DNA of 64,000 nucleotides, from assembly GCA_963402885.1 (NCBI GenBank), contig OY727093.1:6955501-7019500 (forward strand), given 5' to 3'. This document shows positions 13,601-25,620 of the stretch, one piece after another; positions within the stretch are counted from its first letter, which is position 1, and each line of letters starts with the position of its first letter. The stretch comes from Antedon bifida. Taxonomy: Eukaryota; Echinodermata; Crinoidea; Comatulida; Antedonidae. The notes below the pieces were generated by a model. The model worked only from the letters and a program-made list of their open reading frames with translations. It was not told the DNA's origin and made no database searches. Made by a program: the position numbers and the translations under genes.

Positions 13601-14170
13601 TAATGAAAAAAATGGATTTAAAACTATAACTTAAAGAAAATTTGCCCATTTGTCTGAAAATCAATGGGTTTCTTGTTAAATGTATTATATTTTTGGCTAT
13701 ATTCAAAGTTTGATTTTATTTGTATTTTCATCTTTAACTGTCCAAAGAGAACTATGTTCTATTTTTAAAAACATGTCATTGTTTTCAGACTTTTTGATTG
13801 AAATTTATTATTTTCATCTTTTATTTTATCCAAATGTGTAATGTTTTTAAAATGTTACTTATTTACTTACGGACAGGAAGTTTTGCACATTTCAAAGTTA
13901 ATCAAAACTAGGCTCTGATGTTAGCCTGAAGCTTACATTCTTGGCACCTTTTTAACGCGCGTACTGTGGTAAGTCACTATGCTAACATGTCGAGGAAGTG
14001 ATCAATCGTTTAATATAAACTGACATCAGAACTTAAACTTAGATCGATCACAATTTGCTGATTTGTATCAAACTTCAATATTTCAATTCAGTTTTTTTTT
14101 ATCTACATGTATTTTTTGTAATATTGACCTAATTGTATTTCCTTTTCTGAACTATGTTCATTTCCTAAAG

Positions 14171-14178
14171 TATAAATA
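14171..14178 (+). promoter_or_regulatory. TATA-box-like sequence upstream of a small ORF
   Basis: TATAAATA matches the TATA consensus and lies 75 bp upstream of the ATG of a 38-codon frame at 14246. In AT-rich DNA such matches are expected by chance, so this is only noted because of what follows it. Confidence 0.15.
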
Positions 14179-14245
14179 GCCAACTTGCCCTATTTACCGG
14201 TAGAAACTAAATATTAATGAAAATAGCGATAAATTTGTTTTAACG

Positions 14246-14362
14246 ATGGAAGAGTTCTTCTTGATGGTTGGCCCAGATAATTGCATCAAATGTCCAAGGA
14301 GGAAACAAAATATATTTTACCTCCTTAAGCGTCTTTTACACCTGCAATTTTCAGCTTCATAA
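14246..14362 (+). CDS. Small ORF, 38 aa, doubtful
   Basis: ATG at 14246 to TAA at 14360-14362. The peptide starts MEEFFLMVGPDNCIKCPRRK and ends in a Leu-rich stretch with basic residues. The surrounding sequence (about 14240-14480) is more base-balanced than average for the window. No signal peptide, domain or family was recognised. It could be a chance frame inside a conserved non-coding element or a first coding exon. Confidence that it is translated is low. Confidence 0.12.
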   Translation: MEEFFLMVGPDNCIKCPRRKQNIFYLLKRLLHLQFSAS

Positions 14363-16355
14363 AGTTGCGTGGCACGTTGTGAAAACCAAAATTCGCTGAT
14401 GCTGTGCACGCAATCTGACACAAATCTGGAGCCAGACCGGAACAGGTGTTACTTCAACATTCATTGCTAAGAAAACCTGAGATCCTTTTCCCATGTAGGC
14501 TACTACTTAGGCCTACTATAAAATAATGTCATATAGGAAAACGAAGCATATATGTTACCCATTTCCTCAAGTGTAGTGTTTCTGTGTGGAATAATGATAC
14601 ACAACATTACACATTTGTCAGAAACATAGAAGTCAAATGTCTTGACCTCTGAACTTTGCTTTTTTTGTCCTAAATAAATCTCATAATAGGCCCTGAAGGC
14701 AGAAGAATGGTTATCAGTACACTAGTTCTAAATAGTGATAATGTAGATTGGAAAAATAGCACAGGCTAAGAACATCACATACTTTTAGAATATCCGAACA
14801 TTTTCTGCTTTCAGTTGTGTATCAAAAAAGACAATTTTGATGGAGTAGATCGAAATTGTCATTTTAACATGATGTTGTCACATTGAAGCCGTAGAAGTTA
14901 GTTAAGAACACAGGTCAAGAACATGTTTCTATGATTTTTACCTGACAGATGTTTTCAGTCTTAATTTACAAACATTAGAGGAAACATCATCACAGAAAAG
15001 ATAAATTCTTTGATTGACCGGATAACTAAAACGATTTAAATGCAAGGAAATTATTTTATCTATTAAGTAAAAATCTTTATGAAAATGCTAGGCTTAAGTT
15101 TCATTTTCGTGTAAATTTTAGCTCTCTAACGTTTTAACTGTTTCTTATTCATTTCTTTTCCGCAAGTTATTCAATTCTGTATTGAAGAAATAAGTGGTTG
15201 AATATTGCATTACAATCATATTCTTAGCAACAGAAATTGAAACAAAATAAATATATTATGTGCCTAAAAATGGTTAAAAACGCTGTTTTAATGTTGTATC
15301 CAATATTCAGAATGTGTAAGGAAGCATTTGAGAGAGTTTCACTATCGCATTGAGACCAATGTTAATATGTGCTACATAAATCAAAATAACCTTTAACCTT
15401 TCAAGCATTCGCACGTAGAACATTATCGTTAGAGTAGAGATCTATATAATTTTTTAAAAGATGTGATTGCTTCCACCAACGCTATAATACGTGCAACACA
15501 AAAGGATATCGGTTTGAAATAAAAATCAGGTCAAAGGTGAACTATTCGCTGCGATCAACATTTTAAAAACCTACAATGTATCATATAAAAGTTGTAATTT
15601 TTCATACTTTTATGTTTGTATTTGTTTATTTGTTTCTATATTGAGTGAATTGTTGATATTTATACGAAATGTTCATATGTATAGTGTTTCTAATATACGT
15701 GATTTATATTTTCATAAAATGAGCAAAGGTTTTTACGTTGAGTTATTCAACCAACATTGTAAATAAAATAAATTGCATAAAATATATATATAAATTAATA
15801 AAAGATGTTTTAGATTTGTTGTTGAATTAAAGGTTGAAAATCAATTACATAAATAGCTATATATATAATTTTATAAATATAAATGATAAATTTATGTCAA
15901 GTAATAACATTCAAATAATGTATTTAAAGTTTCTTCTCTCGAAATTGTGGCGATCAATGTGTCGCCATATGTACATCTCTTTGATAGAACCTGTTAATTT
16001 ATCTATTTATGATGTTGTATCCCGTACAATAAAGAGGAAATGTTCATTCCACAGACGTTTTAACCACTTAGCCAGCCCTCAAATATATTGACTTCATCTG
16101 ATACTAGAGTTTATATATGAATTTGATAAATTAAAACCGTATTTAAAACCTTTTCGCAGTTCACAAGTCTGTAGGCTGACAGAGAGAGCGCCACATGCCT
16201 ATCGACTTTAGCTGACATCCATTCAATAGGGGATCATTCAAAAACTGTGATTTAATTTATCAAGCTCTAGTAGTCATTAACGATTACAGACACACTCAAT
16301 AATCAATAATCAGTGTGGAGTGAGTGATTTACTGGCATACAGCTTTGTCACTGCA

Positions 16356-16395
16356 TATAAACCCACTTTTTTGTTTCATTTACTAGTTCACTCGT
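16356..16395 (+). promoter_or_regulatory. Candidate core promoter: TATA box plus initiator
   Basis: TATAAA at 16356-16361 (in GCATATAAACCC) is followed 34 bp later by TCACTC, an initiator-like match with its A at 16390. Upstream, about 16160-16355, is a base-balanced stretch with repeated CACTCAATAATCAATAATC-type sequence. A good splice donor lies 72 bp downstream of the predicted start. This ordering is what a promoter with a short non-coding first exon would show. It could serve the PCBP gene 19 kb downstream or an unrecognised transcript. Confidence 0.35.
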
Positions 16396-16461
16396 TCCAA
16401 GAAGCACATCAGGGGAAAAAAATAAAACTAGCTGAAAGGAATTGCGCTTAAACCCTACAAG
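16390..16461 (+). other. Candidate non-coding first exon
   Basis: If transcription begins at the initiator A (16390), a 72-nt exon would end at CTACAAG|GTAATT, a close match to the metazoan 5' splice consensus. The segment contains no ATG. The 76-nt UTR leader before the PCBP start codon at 35525 also lacks ATG, so splicing the two would give an open leader. No transcript evidence is available; the pairing with PCBP is inference. Confidence 0.3.
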
Positions 16462-19400
16462 GTAATTTTATTTCTTTGTTTATAATTTTTTACTTGTTTT
16501 GCTTTGTGTTGATTTTTTTTAAATTTTATTTTACTTGGTCTAAAAATAAATTTTACATAGTTAATACCAATTTGGGTATTAAAATGAGTTGGCTACTACT
16601 AATAATAATTTTGCTTGAATAATAATTTTTCGTTTAAATTTCTTTTAAAAGCTTAAATTTTGATAATTTATTTTTGTCTACAAATAAATTTAACTTAAAG
16701 TGCGTACAGTTACCAATTGCAGGGCTAAATTAGTTTAATAATTTGTTGCCAGGTATAAATTTTCTTATATTTTTATAACATGTTTTTAAAGATGTAGATA
16801 GGATAAAAAATCGTTGATAAAACAAATGAATTTGCAATAATTTCAAATTTATAAAGTTAATATTTTTTGCCTTAATTGCAACTGTTTGAATTTCTTTCTT
16901 TCATATTAAACTTTTAATCATTAAAACTGTTTTTAGAGTTTAAAAAATATTACCTTCAATATATTTCTGATAATGGCAAATTATGTTTCTAACTGCATTG
17001 CATACAAGCAAGTACATTATTTATAACCAATGTTGGCCCATTTTAAATATCTTCTTTGCTTATAATGATTATAACTTAAAAATAGATAATTCATATCTTA
17101 TTTTGTGTTTCCTTTTGATAAACCATCAATTTGATAAAACACTTTTCAAATTGTCAAATTTTAATGAATGTTGATTCATAAAAAAAAGTAATCTTAGCAA
17201 TCTTATGTTCTCAGAATTGATGTTAATTATGTAGCAATATTTGTGGTTTGTACTGTGAACAAATTAGTACAGAGTTTTATAGCTTTCCCATATAACATTG
17301 TTTTGAAACATTAATTATATTTTAAGCTTATTTTTTGTTTTGATTTTAAAATATGTTTAGCAGTGTAGGTAAATAGGAGAGGGGTTTAGAGAAATGATGT
17401 GTTATATATTTTATTTCTATCTCCTTTGATCTATTTCCATAGTCAAAAATATGTTATTAGTTAACAATTGATCACAAAAATAACCAAAAACTAAAAAAAT
17501 ATGCTAATCATATATTGACATCAATGGTTTCAATGTCTTGTCCATCATAAACTGATCAATATTAAGTGCATGGGTCATTTTAGTTTAATGAGTGAATGAC
17601 CAGTGACAATAATATCCACTGGTCATTATTTTCGTCCACTTCTTCTAATCAGACTTGATATGTGTCTTCTTGTCAGTGTCTCCTCGGTATTAATGTTTTC
17701 TGTCAGCTTTGTGCCTAAAGACATGATTTTCAAGTTGATTTAATAATTGACTGTTTAATGGAGGAAGCTTTACAATGATAAAAAATGCATTTGATGATGA
17801 TAAGTGATTTTTATAGATACACGTCTTATTCATGGTTTCTGTAGTCCGCCACAATTTATCAATATAGTTTGGAAATATGCATCAGTTGTGTTTCTTTAAA
17901 TACTTGAATAAGTCTAATTGTGACAATAGGTGTGTTTTTTTTGGTTTTTCATTAAATGGAATGACACTTGCATGACTGTTCTATTCAACTGAGCTTGTGA
18001 AAAAAAAAGTTATATACATATATATCTTTCAATTCAAATTAATTAACAGCTACAGTATACTTTTATTAAAATTACCTATATTATAATTAATTTCAGTTTT
18101 TAGTTTCAGATATTTCTGTAATTTTTATCTAGAACAATTTTACACACATTAATTAACATTTCAGTATTCAAATGTGAAATATTTTATCCTTCAAATAACT
18201 TCATCTTCATATAAACAAACATCAACAATTTAAGTCAAAAGTTATATAGGATTGTGTATTATATATAAAGCAATTGTAAAGTTAGAAATGTATTGGTAAA
18301 TTCAATATCGTAAATAATTCTTTCAGTTAGATTAAACTGTGAGTAAACACGTACACACAATTTCTCCTTATGGAACGCCAAACCCAAGATGACTCCATTA
18401 CCAGAAGATGTTCAGACAATCCATTACAGCATCTGCTAATTGCCGGCCCTTACGGCAAATGACCGATCTATCACGCGCCCTTTATTTAGAGCTGCTTATT
18501 TAAACAAAAACATTCCATAACATAGCAATAGTAGAAACAGTAAAATTAGAACAAAATCTGTCAACGTGGTAATATTGGGAAATAAACATAAGAGCACATT
18601 ATCCATCTTCCGGACATGTACAAAATTAGACGGAAATTAGTTATTGGCAACATAGGTGTAAAATACATTGTCAGGTGGAAATAAAAGAGAAAAAAGTTTA
18701 TTGATAAAACAAATTACCGTTTTACTGAATTGAGGTCTTAGGGATTATTTCGGCTGCTTAACGTCGAGTAACCCTTTATTTGGATATATATTTAATTTTA
18801 ATACTTAAAAGCATTCCGAAGTTTGTGCTCCTTGGAAATAATTTTAAATCAATTTGTAGTCATCGATAAAATAAAGTTAATATTATTAAATGTACTCGCG
18901 TTCAAACATTCAAAATTCTACAACAATAGCAGTCAATGATAAAGTAACTGTTATTTTACATTGAAGCTAAAAGTTGTGTCTAGAGAATGCTCTTTAAACA
19001 GTTTAATATAAAAGTAATTGTCCTGTTTTTGCTACCAGAGAAATTGGAGGTAATTTATTCACACAGTTATTATTCGTTTTTTGTTCGCAGCAGAAACTTG
19101 TTTTGTTGTATTATAATTGTTTGAAAGTTTGTAGAGTGCTCAAGGCACATAAACTAGGATTCAAACCTGACTTTCTACCTTCTACTGTACAAAATTAATT
19201 TATAGAAACAAATTGATTCATTGAATAGATTGTTAATTATAGTAATAATAACTAGAGGACTAATGAAGTAGGTTAATTAACTTATGCTATTTCACCAAAT
19301 CGACAGTTGATTAGCAAAGACTTGTATCATAACATGAACTTCTTGCCAAGAACATAATTCTGCTCTCATAAAAATACCTGTGTATTTATTGTTTAAAATG

Positions 19401-19837
19401 AGTGTTTTCTTAATTTGGTCGCTTCTAGATTCATGCAAAATTTGCGTTTGCATTGTCTTGGAAAACTGTGCGTAGATCAATCATGGAGGTATAAAAATAG
19501 AATTCTTTTATGGCAATTTCCTGTTACTCTGGTGAAAAAATATAATTTTGTTTTATGATCATTTTATATAACTTATTGATATATTCAGACAGTTATGGTT
19601 TTCTATCGTAAAGTTAGGTCACATTATATTATTGTAATTTATTTAGCTAACGCTTTTGAATACAAAGTGTCATTGATCGTGTGACTTGTATGTACCTCAC
19701 TAATTTTGTATTAAACTTGAGCAAAGTTGTTGTAGGAGATGGCTTCCTAGTTCAGAATTACAGTATGGAGTTGTATGGCCATGTACAATCCGAAATCATA
19801 ACTCTGTAGGTCTGAACAGGCCCTAAGTCTTAAGCTT
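16462..19837. other. AT-rich non-coding stretch with one base-balanced island
   Basis: No gene was recognised. Most is low-complexity AT-rich DNA. An island at about 18361-18500 is noticeably richer in G+C and carries a TTGCCG/CGGCAA inverted repeat; it is listed separately. Confidence 0.55.
18361..18500. promoter_or_regulatory. Candidate conserved non-coding or regulatory island
   Basis: This stretch has balanced base composition inside very AT-rich DNA, with no long open frame. It contains the inverted repeat TTGCCG-N7-CGGCAA (18441-18459) followed by CGATCTATCACGCGCCC, then a GC-poor tail. Such islands often correspond to conserved enhancers, but conservation cannot be judged from one sequence. 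Confidence 0.25.
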
Positions 19838-20150
19838 TAATTCCTACATGTTATAAGTTGTATCTGTGGCCTATGATAACGTGACTGATAATTATTGAGG
19901 AACTTTCAATTTCATATGACCAAGCTCAGTCTACACTATCAAACTAGTTTGACAAAAACACATTTTTTTGTCACATAAAGTTTGATAGTGTAGACACAGC
20001 TTTGGTCCATATATGGGCACATCACATTTTATTGTCACATAAAGTTTGATAGTGTAGACTGAGCTTGGTCATATGCAATTGAAAGTTCCTCAATAATTAT
20101 CAGTCACGTTATCATAGGCCACAGATACAACTAATAACATGTAGGAATTA
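19838..20150. repeat. 313-bp inverted repeat with MITE termini at its centre
   Basis: The left arm, from 19838 (TAATTCCTACATG), mirrors the right arm ending at 20150 (CATGTAGGAATTA). The outer roughly 85 bp of each arm (19838-19922 and 20066-20150) is unique flank, nearly identical in inverted orientation. The inner part consists of MITE ends, including an internal hairpin at 19925-20000 and a third terminus near 20041-20065. The transcript of either strand could form a long near-perfect hairpin. The locus looks like an inverted duplication of flank plus MITE. Confidence 0.85.
19923..20067. mobile_element. MITE copy 4, rearranged
   Basis: Bounded by AGCTCAGTCTACACTATC and its inverted partner ending GTGTAGACTGAGCT. 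Between them is an extra terminus pair (TTTGATAGTGTAGACACAGC near 19981) and only a remnant of the core (CCATATATGGGCACATCAC). It therefore has three or more termini rather than two, and lacks the internal 20-bp units. It forms the centre of the larger inverted repeat. Confidence 0.75.
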
Positions 20151-20865
20151 ATTATACCAAGAATACTACTTAAATACTGTACAATGTGTGTCGGAACTAA
20201 AGGTAAGTTCCCAAAATTGAAAGAAAACATTGATTTATAAACAGCTGTGCGTTGTAAATCACATGATTTGTGTTTAGTTTTCGCCACACTTTCAAACACT
20301 ATTGATAACCATGTAATTCATCTTTCAAATTAATGATAGTTTAATTAATTAAAACTACCGTGATTGAATATATTTCACAAGTATTAATCCATGTTATTGT
20401 CAAGTATACTGAATTTACACATTAAATTTCACTTTAATCTCAGTTCTAAAATATCCCACTTTAGTAAACGTGAGCTTTTACTAAACTAAGTAGGGCACTG
20501 CAAATTGTTAGTTCTCGCGATTGTCAACATCGATATAGCTAGGATGTATTGACAATTTAACATTATGAAGTAGAATGTAAAATATGCAATCACGGTTCAG
20601 AACGGTGAAAAGAGATCATAGTATTTGGCGAAGACATTAACCCTAAAGGATTTACATTACTGATTACATGCGGTTTTTACACATATTTCAAAGCGTCTAC
20701 TAGAATATAATATTGGCATAAAAACTTGAACCATGCCTCATTTTTTTTCCAAATTGAATTATATATATATTATATGCAGTATATTTATTTCTTTAAAAAA
20801 AAAGTGTTTCTTCCAATTATTAGTTTTAACACCATTTGTCCATGTCCTAAAATTGAAAATAATGA

Positions 20866-20934
20866 TGACTGTCCCAAGGATCGAACCTGGTGGATACAAA
20901 TTGTAGGCAAACTACCAAGCCTGAGTGTCACTAA
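20866..20934 (-). mobile_element. tRNA-like relic, probable SINE head or tRNA pseudogene
   Basis: On the minus strand, CCAGGTTCGATCCTTGG (T arm, complementary to about 20874-20890) gives a 5-bp T stem with one G-T pair and contains a perfect box-B core GGTTCGATCC. Upstream, AGGCTTGGTAGTTTGCCT can form a D arm and resembles box A. The anticodon arm is degenerate and the acceptor ends do not pair well. A functional tRNA is unlikely; a tRNA-derived SINE or a decayed tRNA gene fits better. Confidence 0.45.
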
Positions 20935-22575
20935 TTAATATTCTTTTGCAAAACAAGTAAATCAGCTGCCTTGATTTCATTTAATTTATTTCAAGAAAGA
21001 GCAAGGACACGCTCCATTGATTAACCCGCAATATTTAATTATTATTATTGTTGTGCAAGGTTTTGTCTATTAACCAACCAATTATGATGATAAGCAGGAT
21101 AAAAGAATGAAAAACCACTGAGTTTAAAATCAATATTTTTTAGACGGATGTTTATGCTCTTGTCTATGTTATGCTCTGTATACTATAAAGCCGTTTATTT
21201 AATGCAAAAAAGCACTTTTTGTTCCGTGATTTCTTTACTGCAAGTGCAACCATATCATTGTTCCCACCTGAGCAATTGGCTCTATAAGAATGTATGCTGC
21301 ATATTTTTTAATAATGATAATAATTTGTTGTGGCAATATACACAGTTAACAAATAGTCATTTTCACAACATTTTACGAAATGCTGTAAATATCCATAGAG
21401 ACAACATTCAATTTAAAAGAGCTTTATTTAAATAAATGGATTTTTAGACAGGATTTAAAAATGTTTAATGAGCTACACTGGAAGCCTGTTCTTTTAAAAA
21501 GTTATTGTTTGTGAACACCTCATACAGGACTTTGGCTTTACTTGGAAAGTAACAAAATACTGAATATGACTGTTATTATTGCAACCCAAATAAATATGTT
21601 TTTTTTAAATATTCCAACATTCTCCATATATGCTGCATGTTATTAATTACCGAATTAATTCCAAATATTTAACAAATCCTAATATGGTCATTTTTATCTG
21701 TCACTATTAACTAGGTCTGACCGAACTTAGGGCCATTTTTGTCATTAGTAATTTTCAATTCCAGCCAGTTGACCCTTTTGCTCATTGTGTCAATATTTAT
21801 CAGATGTGTCGCTGAAGACTTGCCAGATGAGAGAGGCTTACAAAGTATTTGAAAGAAGTACAAATTTGAGATTGATAGTTCTGATAAGATACCATTCTCA
21901 TCTAATGTACATTATTAATCTTCATCATCATCATATTTTCTAATGCTGTATTTTGCCCAAAAGCAGATGTATTTTCTGGCATCAGGGAAGTTGGAATATG
22001 TCATTTATCATTAAAAAGATCATCTAAAAAAGACATTACGGTTCTATTTTTATTAGCCTAGACATTTTCATTATTACCAAATGCCAGATCGCATAATTGG
22101 CCCACAAAAATGTAAAAGGTAATTCTAATGTTATACTTGATTAAAATTTTTGAAATTGTATTTGATATAGAAATGTCTTCACATTGGTTATCCCACAAGG
22201 CAATGTGCTAGGATTTTATAACTTTGATTAAAAGGGAGACATGATTATCAAAGATACTATCAGTGGGTACAACTTTTGAAAGTATAATGATGTTTTTGAA
22301 CCTTTTGGCCGGTAAAATGACAATGATTTTCTTTTCTCATTAAACAGCATTAGATTTTGGACAAGATATAATCTAATGAGAATTAAGAGAGGTTTAAAAA
22401 AAATGCAAAAACTAAACAAATCTCCTTTATTATTGGATTGTCACTGAAATGTCCTCTTAAATGACATCATCAATGTCATCATCACTGATATGATTTATTA
22501 GAATTCTGTATTTAAAACAAAAATGATTCCATTATAGTTTATTGAAGTTTAGATTATGAAATCAATTAAATAAAT

Positions 22576-22594
22576 GTATTATTATTATTATTAA
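22576..22594 (+). repeat. ATT/TTA trinucleotide microsatellite
   Basis: A short run of TTA repeats about six units long, directly after AATTAAATAAATG. It may be the tail of a retroelement, but no element body was recognised. Confidence 0.6.
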
Positions 22595-25440
22595 TCCAAA
22601 AGGTAAGAGAAATTCTTTTTTCAAAAAGGTTATATAATCTACTGCCCTCTGTTGGGAAGATGGAAATAATAATTGGCAGGTAATAATATATGATAATTAA
22701 CTATTCATCATTAACAGAATAAGATTTTGAAAAAAGGTGTAAGACTTCAGAAAGGATTTCCTGAAGCAAATGTGTGTGTATGAATATGTTACATCATGTG
22801 AGTTAATGTGAGAAGATAACTATAAACCAAAATCTGTTCTTGGTTGGAGAAATGAATACCTTGCTTGGAGAATGTTGATTTAGCCTTCACTTATCTAAAT
22901 TGGAATCTCTCATTTTGTAATTGAGGTCAGCTAATATTGTATTAATTGCTTGAGACAATTATTATCTTCATTAAACAAACTCATTACATAGAATAATTGC
23001 AATTTATAATGGAACACGCATGCTTTGATTGTATACAAAGCACTGCGTTTCATTTAATGAATTTAATCATCAGATTCAGCAGTGATTTCTCCCCTACCTG
23101 TAAAATGGAATATTCTGCAATTAAATCTCCTCCTTGCCTGTAGATGCTGTGGAACTCCAATGACCAGTTTTGACATGTGCAGCTAATATCGAACTACTAT
23201 AAGACTACAACTATTCTCATCTTCTTCCCAGCCGCTTGTGCGTGAACACTTCCCCGAGCTTGTTTGTTATTCGTTTCATACGCACCTGCTGTAATAAGTT
23301 TCTTCTCGATTTTCACGTATACAAACTGAAATGGATTTCTTCCTAGAGGTCTGACATTGAACCAGAGATTCAACTGTATGTAGTAGTATAATCATTTCCC
23401 AAACCTTGTAAGTTGTCTTCTTCTATTTTGTTTGTATTGGATGATGCTATTGGATTTCAATGTACATATTACAGATAGGCTGTACATATAGGAATCTGTT
23501 ATCATTGTTTTGTATATTTCAAGTAGGTATCCATTAGTCGTGGGAGGCGAGTTGAATAATCGATAAAATATGCTTCTAGGTAATTGTACATTGAATTTTA
23601 TACTGATAACTTGCATAAAATTGTCTTAAATTTAACTTTTAAATTACTATTCTATTTTAAGAAGATTTCTTTCTTTTCTAAATTGTGCACTAGTGCAATC
23701 TTGATAATCACAGAAATATGAATCTTATAATTTATTAAAATAATATTTGTGAAAATCATGAAGATTTGTTGCTATTTTGCACCATAGTAATTATTTATAT
23801 CTTAGGTCTCAGCTTATAATGTGTTTGCAAGTTAATAAGTTAGATAGATAATAGGCCTATACAGTATTAAAGGAAATTGTTAATTATATATTTGACAACT
23901 CTGTAGCTAAATATCACTATCAAGAGGAAACCCATCTGAAATGTTCCATTTATATGTATTTAGATGCTTATTGTAGACGATAATTATATTTGTTTGCCTT
24001 TTACTCGTTCTTATCCTCTTTAGGCCCTTAACTGTTTGTGTCTGTCACCAAAGAAGAATTGTCATCATTGAAATAACTGATATATCAAAACTATTATACT
24101 TTTTAATATGTAACTACATTATTGCACACAGCAACAATAATAGAAAGAACATTGAGGCAATAAAACAAATTTTTATGTTAGGTTTTTAATTCACCTGCTT
24201 TCAATATTTTGTTATCGTAAAATAAACGACAGTGAAAATCCAATTAGCAAACATACACAATTTAATTAAACCAAAAGAAAATCATGACGAGAGAATACCA
24301 AGGAATGTTTATTATAAATTTATAATATTGATACAGTCTCTGTCATTATTAAATTTATGGAATATTTATAACTAGCTCAGTGCTCACTCATTCTGTTTGA
24401 GAAACCTGATTGATTTCTTTGGTCTATTAGAATCCAAGAGTGTAACAACGCATCATAATTGTAGGAATGATAATAAGTATGACGTTAGTACGGTATAAAA
24501 TAAGAACAATTAAAACCAGGCTAGGCCTATGTGATATTTGGATGTATGGAAAAAGCTGAATAGTGTGCTTAAAGACCCGAAGGTTGTCACTTAATGACTT
24601 GCCTGAAGCCACGCTGTATCTGATTTTCTTGGTTTGGGCTAGCATTTCATCACCATTATACCGTCGTCTTGCTACTTATATTGATTCTTAGTATAAACTA
24701 AATCACTGCAGGTGTCAGAATGGACAGTGCTAAAAACAACGATTTAAAGCAATGTTGCATGCTGGGACAATTGACCATTCATGTGTATTTTAACGCAATT
24801 AAATGACCATCATTTGTAATTCTTGCATACATTTATCTGTCTGGCGTTTATGCCTTGTTGTAAATCCTATTGGCTGACTAATCAACAGGAAATTAATAAT
24901 TATTGTATATTTCACCTGATATGTAATTTATACTAAGATTTAATTGAAAAGCTTAAATTACAATTTTTATAAATATGAATGGAATCAAGGCAATCAATCT
25001 ATTTATTGATTTTTTTAGAAAGATTCATAATATTACGTACTTAGCCTATTTAGTTCATTGTGTTTCCTAATCATTGATGGTTGGTTAAAGTCTTAAAAAC
25101 CTGTGAAAAATTCCAAACCTTTTTCCCGCCAGTAAATTGTTTTTTCTGGTAAATTTGTAGGATAAATGGTATATTCTAATTTCATTTTTCTTTTATAATT
25201 TATAGAGAGGAATAATATTTAATATCATCTGCCATTTTCCCTAAAATTGATTATTATTCTAAATGTTAAATTCAACAAAGATGGAGATATATTATATTGT
25301 CCTTTTTTAAATTTATCAGACATTAAATAATTTTAATCTATTTCTAACATAACCAGACAAAATCTATGTTATTGTTAATGTTAATAGTTTATGTTTTCTT
25401 TTCTTTTTAAACTATTATGTTGTATAAGTACTATACTCCA

Positions 25441-25620
25441 CTTGAAGATTACAAAAAAGAAACTGTGAAAGAAGTTATAGGTTGGCTGTGAATAGTAAGC
25501 AGACGCCCTGTTTCTTGGTAAACCTAGGTACGGGTTGATTTAGGTATATAACCTGCCTGGTCTTGCCACATCACCTTTTTATTGTTTTGACACCCTGAAT
25601 AAACAAACTTGAACATTGTT
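25441..25620 (+). mobile_element. Possible LINE 3' end
   Basis: A base-balanced stretch ends in CCCTGAATAAACAAACTTGA (AATAAA at 25598-25603), a type of terminal sequence common at 3' ends of invertebrate non-LTR retrotransposons. No coding remnant is attached and the left boundary is arbitrary. Confidence 0.25.

Larger units (their letters stand above)
7262..14170. other. AT-rich non-coding stretch with MITEs and small repeats
   Basis: No gene was recognised. A more base-balanced patch at about 7270-7510 holds a short inverted repeat, TGTGGCG against CGCCACA. MITE copies lie at 8386-8515 and 8774-8942, a 29-bp palindrome at 9918-9946 and a triplicated unit at 13480-13600. Open frames here, including a 99-codon one at 11360-11659, have AT-driven composition without domain features. 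Confidence 0.6.

Noticed and set aside
19140..19185. GGTTTGAATCC (minus strand) as tRNA box B
   Set aside because: The T stem does not pair well and no box A precedes it.
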